Notes under the pieces: model-generated | Told to the model about the DNA's origin: nothing | Databases searched by the model: none | What the model saw: only the letters and a program-made list of their open reading frames with translations | Origin: Chryseobacterium gleum | Lineage (GTDB): Bacteria; Bacteroidota; Bacteroidia; Flavobacteriales_D; Sanyastnellaceae | Reading direction: 5' to 3' | Assembly (NCBI GenBank): GCA_945881835.1 | Contig: CAMCVP010000003.1 | Span: 62,001 to 126,000 of the forward strand | DNA: 64,000 nucleotides | Position numbers and translations under genes: made by a program | Part shown: piece by piece, positions 8,802 to 18,200 of the stretch | Position numbering within the stretch: the stretch's first letter is position 1 | How the letters are laid out: the number at the start of each line of letters is the position of its first letter

Positions 8802-10442
8802 ATGGACTCGAAAGAATTGGAATTCAACAAAAACGAAGACAAAATGCTTCAGCGCATTGCTGACCTTCAACGCAGATTGAAAAAGATCTACGAAGGTGGA
8901 GGGAAGAAGCGCATGGAGAAGGAGCACGAAAAAGGAAAGATGACCGCGCGTGAGCGAGTTGATTACCTTTTGGATAAAGATACTGAACGCATTGAAGTGG
9001 GTGCTTTCGCAGGCGATGGCATGTACGAAGAACATGGCGGTTGTCCGGCTGGTGGAGTAGTGGTGGTGATGGGATACGTTTCGAAGAAGCTATGCTTGGT
9101 TGTTGCGAACGACGCTACGGTGAAGGCGGGTGCCTGGTTTCCAATTACAGGAAAGAAGAACCTTCGTGCGCAAGAGATTGCCATGGAGAATCACATTCCC
9201 ATTATTTATTTGGTAGATAGCGCTGGGGTTTACTTGCCTATGCAAGATGAAATTTTCCCCGACAAAGAACACTTCGGACGAATTTTCAGAAACAATGCGC
9301 GCATGAGCAGCATGGGCATTCCGCAATACGCTGCCGTTATGGGAAGCTGCGTTGCGGGTGGAGCCTACTTGCCGATTATGAGCGACGAAGCGCTAATTGT
9401 AGACAAGACCGGAAGCATCTTCCTTGCAGGTTCATACTTGGTGAAAGCTGCTATTGGCGAGGAAGTCGACAACGAAACACTCGGCGGTGCAACAACGCAT
9501 TGCGAGATCAGTGGGGTGACAGACTACAAAGCGTTGAACGACAAAGACGCATTAGATACCTTGAAGAAATTATTGAGTCAGCAAGGAAAAACCAGCAAAG
9601 ACGCAGGTTTCGATCGCATTGCTCCTGTTATGCCGAAACGCAAGGTAGAAGATATGTTGGGAATTCTTCCAACCGATAGGACCACTTCTTACGAGGTGCG
9701 CGAGATGATTGAGTGCTTGGTAGATAACAGCGAATACACGGAATACAAGGCTGAATACGGAAAGAGCATCGTGTGTGCTTACGGTCGCATCAACGGTTGG
9801 TCAGTTGGAATTGTGGCCAATCAGCGCGAGGTGATTAAAAGCAAAAAAGACGGCATTCAGTTCGGTGGAGTAATTTATAGCGACAGTGCCGATAAGGCAG
9901 CGCGATTCATCATGAACTGCAATCAGAAAAACATTCCGTTGGTCTTCCTTCAAGACGTAACAGGTTTTATGGTTGGAAGTAAAAGTGAACACGGCGGAAT
10001 TATTAAAGACGGAGCGAAGTTGGTGAATGCACAAGCCAACAGTGTTGTGCCGAAGTTCACCATTATCATGGGTAACAGTTACGGCGCGGGCAATTACGCT
10101 ATGTGCGGAAAAGCATACGACCCTCGATTGATTGTAGGTTGGCCAACAGCTCAAGTTGCAGTAATGGGTGGTGCGCAAGCTGCGAAGGTGTTGCTTCAGA
10201 TTGAAGTGGCATCTTTGAAAGCAAAGGGTGAAACCATTACACCTGAGCGCGAAGCAGAAATGTTCAATCGCATTAAGTCGAAATACGACGAGCAAACCTC
10301 TCCGTATTATGCCGCTTCTCGCTTGTGGTTAGACGCTGTTATTGATCCGGTGGATACGCGCAAGTGGATAAGCCTAGGCTTGGAAGCCGCATCGAATGCA
10401 CCCGCTGAGCGCGCTTATTCGGTTGGAGTTCTTCAAACATGA
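8802..10442 (+). CDS. Acyl-CoA carboxylase, carboxyltransferase (beta) subunit
   Basis: A 546-aa carboxyltransferase of the propionyl-/methylcrotonyl-CoA carboxylase type, moving CO2 from biotin to an acyl-CoA. The N-terminal helix region MTARERVDYLLD and two crotonase-like halves are present. Glycine-rich acyl-CoA and biotin pockets are visible as SCVAGGAYLPIMSDE and GNSYGAGNYAMCGKAYDPR, with the C-terminal GGAQAAKVLLQIE stretch typical of the family. Full length. The biotin carboxylase/carrier partner is not in the window, so the exact acyl-CoA is undecided (propionyl-CoA or methylcrotonyl-CoA most likely). The stop overlaps the next start by 4 nt. Confidence 0.9.
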   Translation: MDSKELEFNKNEDKMLQRIADLQRRLKKIYEGGGKKRMEKEHEKGKMTARERVDYLLDKDTERIEVGAFAGDGMYEEHGGCPAGGVVVVMGYVSKKLCLVVANDATVKAGAWFPITGKKNLRAQEIAMENHIPIIYLVDSAGVYLPMQDEIFPDKEHFGRIFRNNARMSSMGIPQYAAVMGSCVAGGAYLPIMSDEALIVDKTGSIFLAGSYLVKAAIGEEVDNETLGGATTHCEISGVTDYKALNDKDALDTLKKLLSQQGKTSKDAGFDRIAPVMPKRKVEDMLGILPTDRTTSYEVREMIECLVDNSEYTEYKAEYGKSIVCAYGRINGWSVGIVANQREVIKSKKDGIQFGGVIYSDSADKAARFIMNCNQKNIPLVFLQDVTGFMVGSKSEHGGIIKDGAKLVNAQANSVVPKFTIIMGNSYGAGNYAMCGKAYDPRLIVGWPTAQVAVMGGAQAAKVLLQIEVASLKAKGETITPEREAEMFNRIKSKYDEQTSPYYAASRLWLDAVIDPVDTRKWISLGLEAASNAPAERAYSVGVLQT

Positions 10443-12049
10443 AAAGGAAGTTAGCTTATTTTTTTTCGGGTGAAGGGAAATGGCTTCGCCGGGTCTTGCT
10501 TGCAGCTGCCGTTGTGCGCCTCATTGCCGCAATTTTTTCGGAAGGGTATATCATGTCCGACGACCATTTCTTGGCCGTAGAACCGGTTTCATCATGGGTG
10601 AGCGGAGAGAACTATCACAACTGGTATCCGAATTCCTACAATGAAACCGATCATGCGCAGCCCTTCAGCTACGCCTATTATTTTTTGAATTTCGTAATCC
10701 TGAAGTTTTGTGCTGTAATTGGAATTCAGAATCCGTTTATCCAAGCCTTTGTTCTTCGAATAGTCCATGCCGCCCTAAGTTTATGGGGCGTTTACTTATT
10801 TGTGAAACTCGCTGAACGACTCATTTCATCGGTCACCTGGCGCATGCATGCCATTTGGTTATGGGTTTTCGGAGGAGTAGTCACGGTATTCAGCGTTCAT
10901 CAATTGGTTGAAACAGCCTGCATACCTTTTGTGTTGTTGGCTTATTTGTATGTATTGAAGTATTTCGAAAAGGATCGAGTAGGGGCAATCATCATTGCTG
11001 CCTTGGCATTTTCTGTTTCGGTTGGAATGCGATACCAATTGGTATTCTTTCCACTCACATTAGGATTCTATTTGTTGTGGAAACGAATGTGGAGTGGGGC
11101 AGTGCTCTTCGGAATTTTCTTCACTCTCGGTTTTGCATTGACCCAAATAGACAATCTCTTGTTCTGGCACAAACCCATTTACCAGCATTTACTCGATTAC
11201 CAGGCCTACAACGCCACCCACTTCGCCGATTACCCGAGCAATGTTTTTTCATACCTGGCTTTAATCACGTATTACATCTTTCCAGTTGTAACAATTGTTT
11301 TTCTATTATCCCTTCGCCGAAGGCATTCGTCCGCAGGACATTCGTCTCCGACATTCGTTGCTCCGCAACATTCTTCCAAAGGTGCTTCGCAAGTGGTGCC
11401 AATTCTAATTGGAACTATTGTTTTTATTGGATTTCATTTATTGTTTCCGAATCGACAAGAGAGATTCTTGCTGCCAGCAGTGCCATTCCTGCTGTTGTTA
11501 ATGATGAAAGCAATCTCCAAACGCTATTCGTGCTCTGCACCCTCGCACGAAGTGCCCTCGTCTGCAAGACCCTCGTCCGTTGGACCCTCGCGCGTAGCGC
11601 ACACAGCCATGCGCCTCTCCATCTACCTCTCCGCCATCTACACCGTCAGTTATTCCTTCTACATTCCTAAATCAAAATATCTCGAAGCATCGAAAGCACT
11701 ATATGAACGCGGCGACTTTCAAAATGTGGTAATTGATAATTGGAAAGGAGAAGAGTCTGTGTGGTTGCCGATGCATTATGTAGGGAAATTCACGCATCCG
11801 TTTTCAATGACTTCTATTAAGACAATGGATCAATTAAAGCAGCAGATTGCACATCAGCCATTCTTTGATTCCAAACGACTTCCAGCGCCTGTCCCCAATT
11901 ACCTTATTATTTGGGGTAAGGAGGAGGCTTATCCTCGGGCGAGAGCCTACGAGCAAGCGGGATTTGCAATTCGTCGTATCTCACCTGTGAATTCAGAGAA
12001 GGAATGCGGCTTTGTGTTGTATTCTCTTCGACTTGCAGCGGAGATTTAA
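10439..12049 (+). CDS. GT22-like (Alg9/PIG-B type) integral membrane glycosyltransferase
   Basis: A 536-aa multi-spanning membrane protein with about 9-10 hydrophobic segments. Near the N-terminus an acidic loop motif (SDDHF, about residue 40) matches the catalytic DD/DE position of lipid-linked-sugar glycosyltransferases. Around residue 340 FPNRQERFLLPAVPF matches the HKExRF-like motif of the Alg9/PIG-B mannosyltransferase family. It would use a polyprenyl-phosphate sugar on the periplasmic face; acceptor unknown. It starts with ATG overlapping the carboxylase stop (ATGA). Two loops carry odd inserts (about residues 291-320 and 363-387) encoded by mini-hairpin arrays C and D. Both fall between transmembrane segments, where insertions are likely tolerated. 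Confidence 0.75.
   Translation: MKRKLAYFFSGEGKWLRRVLLAAAVVRLIAAIFSEGYIMSDDHFLAVEPVSSWVSGENYHNWYPNSYNETDHAQPFSYAYYFLNFVILKFCAVIGIQNPFIQAFVLRIVHAALSLWGVYLFVKLAERLISSVTWRMHAIWLWVFGGVVTVFSVHQLVETACIPFVLLAYLYVLKYFEKDRVGAIIIAALAFSVSVGMRYQLVFFPLTLGFYLLWKRMWSGAVLFGIFFTLGFALTQIDNLLFWHKPIYQHLLDYQAYNATHFADYPSNVFSYLALITYYIFPVVTIVFLLSLRRRHSSAGHSSPTFVAPQHSSKGASQVVPILIGTIVFIGFHLLFPNRQERFLLPAVPFLLLLMMKAISKRYSCSAPSHEVPSSARPSSVGPSRVAHTAMRLSIYLSAIYTVSYSFYIPKSKYLEASKALYERGDFQNVVIDNWKGEESVWLPMHYVGKFTHPFSMTSIKTMDQLKQQIAHQPFFDSKRLPAPVPNYLIIWGKEEAYPRARAYEQAGFAIRRISPVNSEKECGFVLYSLRLAAEI
11311..11398 (+). repeat. Mini-hairpin array C (CATTCG linker) inside the glycosyltransferase gene
   Basis: It opens with CCTTC-GCC-GAAGG. 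CATTCG linkers (11324, 11339, 11352, and CATTCT at 11369) are then followed by TCC-GCA-GGA, TC-TCC-GA, TTGC-TCC-GCAA and TCC-AAA-GG, and it ends with TGC-TTC-GCA. Stems differ from unit to unit but stay paired. The whole remains in frame. Confidence 0.8.
11525..11599 (+). repeat. Mini-hairpin array D, exact 15-nt units inside the glycosyltransferase gene
   Basis: Five contiguous 15-nt units, each a 6-nt linker (TATTCG once, then CCCTCG four times) plus a 9-mer. The 9-mers are TGC-TCT-GCA, CAC-GAA-GTG, TCT-GCA-AGA, TCC-GTT-GGA and CGC-GTA-GCG. Every 9-mer has perfectly complementary outer triplets. In the reading frame each unit is Y/P-S-x-x-x, and codons 3 and 5 are reverse complements. Confidence 0.92.
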
Positions 12050-12155
12050 TGTTTTTCCGATTTTTTTTATCGATTAAAAAGTTGAAAAACAGTCACTTGG
12101 TTTTTCCTTCCAAGAAATTTAAAAAAAAATAACTAACACGGGCATCTTGATAAGA

Positions 12156-12163
12156 TAATTTCG
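12156..12163 (+). promoter_or_regulatory. Probable -7 box for the giant T9SS gene
   Basis: TAATTTCG fits TAnnTTYG, 65 nt before the ATG. The leader between them contains a small hairpin (GCTG-TTTTT-CAGC). The rest of the 12050-12227 spacer is AT-rich with no other feature seen. Confidence 0.4.
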
Positions 12164-12227
12164 TCTTATTATTGCTAACGCTGTTTTTCAGCAAAAACCT
12201 AATCAAATTATTAACTAATCTAAACTT

Positions 12228-15200
12228 ATGAACCGTATTTTACGTTCTCAGTTGCCGCAAAGTCCCACGGATTTAGCGGTGTTCGACACTACCACGGGTT
12301 CGTCTCCAGGACGAGCACGTGGAGGATTCCTAAAGAATTTTGGGATTCCATTACTTTCTATGTTGTTCGTGCTGATGCTCAGTGTGACTGGTTATGGACA
12401 ATTGTTGTCTAACTATGCCTTCACTTCTACTGCAGGAACATACACCGCAATTTCTGGTGGTACTCAAGCTGTTGCAGGTGCATCAGATTCAGGTACTTCA
12501 GGAGGAACTGCATTGGGAATAGGTTTCAGTTTCGTTTATAACGGAACAACCTACACACAGTTCAGCGTTTCTGCAAACGGTTGGATTCGTTTAGGTGCTA
12601 CTACAGCAACTACAGGATCTACACCGATCAGTTCACCAACAGGACCTTCTATCGCATTGTTTGCGCGTGACGGTAAGACTGGTGGCGCTGTTACATACTT
12701 GGTTGAGGGCGTTGCTCCAAACCGTGTATTAACCGTGCAGTTCCCGAACTTCAACGTTTATTGGAACTCAACTGCGAATACGTTGGACATGCAAGTGAAG
12801 TTATACGAAACGACCAATGTTGTTCAAATCGTATACGGGGCATCTGCAAGTTTAACAACTTACACAGGTCAAGTAGGTTTAGGTTGGACAGCGAATACCA
12901 ACTACAATAACAGAACGACTACAACTAACTGGGCGGCAACAACTGCAGGTACTGCGAACAACGCAACTGTAACGTTGGCACCGGGTGTTACTCCAACAAG
13001 CGGATTAACTTACACTTGGACACCTCCTTTCCCTTGTGCTTCAGCACCAGCAGCACCAGTAGCTTCTTTAACAGGAGCTTCTTCTATTTGTGCTGGCTTT
13101 ACAAAAGCAATGAGTGCAACTGGTTTTACTTCTGGTCAAACAGGGTTAACAGTGCAATGGCAAACTTCAACGGATAACGTGAATTTCACAGATATCAGTG
13201 GAGCTACTGCAGCAACCTATACTACTCCGGCAATGGCTGCGGGTACTTATTACTACCGAGTGAACAGTACATGTTCAAACACGTTGGAAGTTACTTCTTC
13301 TAACGTTGTAACTTTAACGGTTAATGCGCTTCCTGTGGTTGCTATTACAGCTCCAAACGGTGGAGCAATATGCGGTGCGCAGACTTTATCTGCTTCGGGT
13401 GCATCTACTTATGTTTGGACTCCAGCGAATTCTTTGAGCGCAGGTTCTGGTACAAGTGTATTGTATACAGGAACCACTTCTTTGACTGTTAACGTATCTG
13501 GAACAGATGCGAACGGTTGCGTGGGAACTTCTTCACAAGCGATTACTTACACAGCTCCTACGGCAATTACTGTTACAAGCTCAGTTCCTACATTCTGCGG
13601 AGTTGGGGGTACAAGTACCTTAACTGCTACTTCGGGTGTTGCATACGATTATGCATGGTCTGTATTAGAGTCTGGAACATTATCTGCATCTACAGGTGCT
13701 ACAACAGATTTCACCATTGCACAAACATCTTCTGTTCGTGTAGTTGGTACTGATCTTGTTTCTGGATGTAATGCATACACTGATTACAGTGTGGGTGTTT
13801 ATCCATTGCCATCTGCTACAGTTACGACAACTGCTTCTGGGGTTTGTCCAGGTACGCCTGCAACTATCAACTCAGGATTAAGCGCAGGTAACTTCTCTGT
13901 AACTTCTATTCCTTACGTTCCTTTCACTGTTCCTGCAACTGCTTCAACATTGGTGCAAAACGGAACGGCTACTCCAGCATTGTCTGGTGGATCTTTGGAT
14001 GATGGTGGGTGGGGAAACATTCCGATTGGGTTTAACTTTAACTTCTTCGGAACGTCATTCAACACAATTGCTGCTGGTACTAACGGTTTGTTAATGTTCG
14101 GTGCCGTACCTGGTTATGGTACAGGAGCAGGACAATTAGGACAATACACATTCAACACAACAGGTGGTGTATTCCCTAACGTTAACAATCCTGGAAACGT
14201 TATTGCCTTAATGGCAGGTGACCAGTATTTCACAGGTGCTACCAACACGGGTTCTATCAAATATTGGGTAGAGGGTGTTGCACCTAACCGTCGTTTTGTT
14301 ATTCTTTACAATAACGTACCACGTTGTTGTTCTGCAACAGGGTTGGCCTTTACTGCTTATGCTGTATTGTACGAAACTTTGGGTATGGTTGATATTCATA
14401 TTTTGAATAGCGCTCAAACCAGTTCAAACACTGTTGGATTGCAAGACGGAACAAAGACTATTGGTGCAACTGCTCCAGGACGTCAAAACTTTACCACTCC
14501 GATCACAACTCCAGAAGCTTGGCGCTTTGCACCACCTGCTAACTACTTAACAACATGGTCTGCAACTGACGCGAATGGAACAACTGGTTTGACTACCAAT
14601 GTTGACGGTTCTACCATCAACGTGATTAACGGATTCAGTGCTACTGTTGCTCCTTTGTTGACGACTACCTACTCAATTTCATACGCTAACGCAACAACAG
14701 GATGTTCAAATTCTGCTACTCCTGCGACAGTGACTATGTTGGTATTGGGTAACGTTGCTCCACAAGGTGTTACAACGACTTCTACCGTAACAACGGCTTG
14801 TCCTGGTGCTAACATTCCATTGGCTACTTCTTACACAGGTTCTTTGGACGGATTAACGTTCCAATGGCAAGTGTCTACAGATGGTGGTGCTAACTGGACA
14901 GATATTGCTGGTGCAACTTCAGCTACTTACACTGCTACGCAATCAGTGGCTTCTTCTTACCAAGTAGGAATTGCTTCTTGCGGTGGAACAGTTACATATA
15001 GCACTCCAGTTGCAATTGCTTTGACTGGATTTATCGATTGTTATTGCTCAACTTCGTTCTTCTCTACTGCTGATGAAGAAATCACGAATGTTACAGTAGC
15101 GACTTTGAACAATTCTTCTACATGTGCAACGGTGGCTCCAGGTCCTGGATCTGCTCTTAATACATATAGCAACTACACCTCTGGTGCGGGCGCTCCTGCT

Positions 15201-18200
15201 GCTCCAGCATTGGTTCAAGGCGCATCTGTTTCAGGTGCTGTAACTATCGGATCTTGCGGAACATTTAACTACACCTCTGGTGCTGCAATCTTCATCGATT
15301 ACAACCAAAACGGTTTGTTCACAGATGCAGGTGAAATGGTATGGAACAATGGTACTTTGTCGAACATCAACTGTGTTCCTGCAACGACCTTGACTTTCTC
15401 ATTCACTGTGCCTGGAACTGCAACTCCTGGTTTGACACGCATGCGTGTTATGAATGCTGAAAACATTGCTGGTAGTGCAATGAATCCTTGTGGTGCTTAT
15501 GGATACGGAGAAACTGAGGATTACTTGGTTCAAATCTTGGGTCCTTGTGCTCCTGGTACATTCTTCCCGCCATTGGCGATAGTTGAAGATACTGATGCAA
15601 CTGTTTGTGGAACACAAACTTCTGGTATCCAAGTTTTAGATTTGAATGGTATTGCAACTCCTGTTTATTTGTGGTATGATGCTCCAGTAGGTGGAAACTT
15701 ATTGTCTATGTCATCTGCTAACATTTACAACCCAGGTGTTATTTCTGCAACAACTTCTTATTATGTTGCAACCAACACGGGTACATGTATCACTGAGCGT
15801 TTCCCTGCAACAATCAACTGGGTTGCTCCTCCATCAATCACATTGACGAACAGCAATCCAGCTTCTTGTGGAACAACGTCAACTGCTACTGACCTTGCAG
15901 CTTCTAGCTCAAACACTGGTTATGCATACACTTGGAACGCAACACCTGTTGCTGGTTCAGGAATTACTGCAGGAACAACTGGCGCATCTATTGCTGCTGT
16001 TACTCCAACCATTAACGGAGTTTATACTTACACTGCGACTGCAGTTGATGCAACTTCTGGTTGTACAACTTCAGGAACCACCACTGTAGGTTTCTACGCT
16101 CCATTGACAGGTACTGCTACTGTAACACAACCATTGGTTTGTGGCGGTAACGGTTCTGTAAACTTTGGTGTTATTGGATCAGGTACTGTATTCGCTAATG
16201 ATTTCTCAAGTGCTACATTGAACCCAGCTCAAGCTGAGTTGTGTAACAATGCGGTAATCACTGGTGGTAAATTACAATTGACCGCTCCTGTTAACTCTCA
16301 AAAAGGTGGTATCTTAATTACGAACACAACAGGTGTTGCTACGAACGATTTCCAAATCGATTTCGATTTGATTACAACTGCTGGTACTACTCCTCCTGCA
16401 GACGGATTTAGCTATAGCTACGGTCCAGATGTAGTATGTATGCCAACTCCAGTTGGAACTGTTGTAGACAATACTGTTGTAGGTGTTGGTGCTGCTAACC
16501 CTGAGAACGGTTCTGGTTCAGGTATCCGTCTTTCTTTCGACGCATACACCAATGGTGTTAACGTAAACGGTATCTACTTAATGTACAACTGTCCTCGTAT
16601 TAACCCATCATCTGCCTTGACTCCAGCTGAAGGTTTGTATTATTATGCAAACAACACGTCATGGATTGGTGGTGCAAACACTCACGTGACTATCACAATC
16701 AATGCACTTGGACAAATGTCTATGTGGTTGGCTGGAACACAAGTGTTGAACAACGCTGCTCTTCCTGCAGGTTATTTAACTGCAGACAAGTCTACTTGGA
16801 AGCATGCTTTCGCAGCTCGTACGGGTGGATTAAACCAAGGTCACTTCATTGACAACTTGGACATTCACTACAACAACTTCTACGAATACTCTGTAGACAA
16901 CGGTGCTACTTGGACAACAGCTTCTCCAGTTGCAGTTCCTGCTCCGTCTACTGTTCAAAGTGTTGCTCGTTATGTAATTACTCCAAGTTGTTCTGTTAAC
17001 TTAGGAACTGCTGCGGTTGAATTCCCAGTTGCTGCTCCAACAGCAGTTACAGGTGGTTCTACTTGCTTGAACGGTACTACTTTAAACGTGAGTGCTTTCG
17101 GTCTTCCAAACGGAGGTCAAACGGCTACTTATTCTTTCGGTACTAACTTGTCTTCAGGTATTGGTACTGCTTTCGGTGGTGCGGGTGTTGCTCCTTCAAT
17201 TCAGGGTAACCCAATCACCATTAGCTTGCCAGCAGGTGCTATTGTAACAAATGCTCAGTTGGTGTTAACTAACGTAACATCATTCTATATGGGTGAGTTA
17301 CAAGTTGCATTGTCAGGTGCTGTAACTTTGGGTACTACTCAAGTGTTTACGAACTTCCCTGCATCTGGTGCAACTGGAAGTATTACATTAACTCCAAGCT
17401 CTATTGTTAACGGTACTGTTAACGTTTTGTTGGGAGAGTCTTATGACGATGGAGGAACAGATGCAACTGCAGCTGATATTAGCTTGGTTATTACCTACAG
17501 TCTTCCAGCAGATCCATCTTGGTTTGATAACTCAGTGGCGTCTGCAGGTTCATTCGTAGCAACTGCAACTACACTTAACGTTGTTGGAACATCAATTCTT
17601 CCTTCAACTGCATCATCTGTTACTTCTACAGCTTACGCTGCAAACGTTGTAACCAACGGTGCTTCTACTTGTTATTCTGCAACTGTACCAGCTGCAGTAA
17701 CTGTTGGTCAGCCATTGACTGTAGCAGTTGCTGCTTCTGCTCCAATTACTCAAACGTTCACTTTAGCTACAGCTTACACTGCTGCTCCTGGTGCCGTTCA
17801 AACAGTAACTGGAACAATTGCTATTCCTGCTGGAGCTACTGTAACAGGTACTGTTCTTCAAGTGAACGGTGTTACTTCTACTTCAGGTACATGGGGTAGC
17901 GATGTTACAATTGCTATGTCTGGTGCTTCTACTGTGGCTAGCCAAGTGGTCTCTAATGCTATAGGTCAATTGACGAATGCAGGTCCGATTACTTACACAG
18001 GTTCTAACGTTGTTGCCCCAGGTGGTGATGTATTCGTAACTATTTCACACAATTATTCTTTCGGTGGTCCAATGGAATTCGGAAGTATTGCTGTATTGGT
18101 TACTTACACGGCTCCTGTTACAGGAAGCGTTTGTCCTGGTACTCCAGTAACATTGAATGCAACAACAACGGGTGGTGGATCTAATCCAACATACCAATGG

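Noticed and set aside
9801-10295. 164-aa antisense ORF inside the acyl-CoA carboxylase gene, and similar long antisense ORFs in rpoB, rpoC and uvrA
   Set aside because: They are shadows of well-supported genes with no domain signal or independent start features.
12050-12227. Possible riboswitch or small RNA in the leader of the giant gene
   Set aside because: Only one short hairpin and AT-rich sequence; no known aptamer pattern was recognised.
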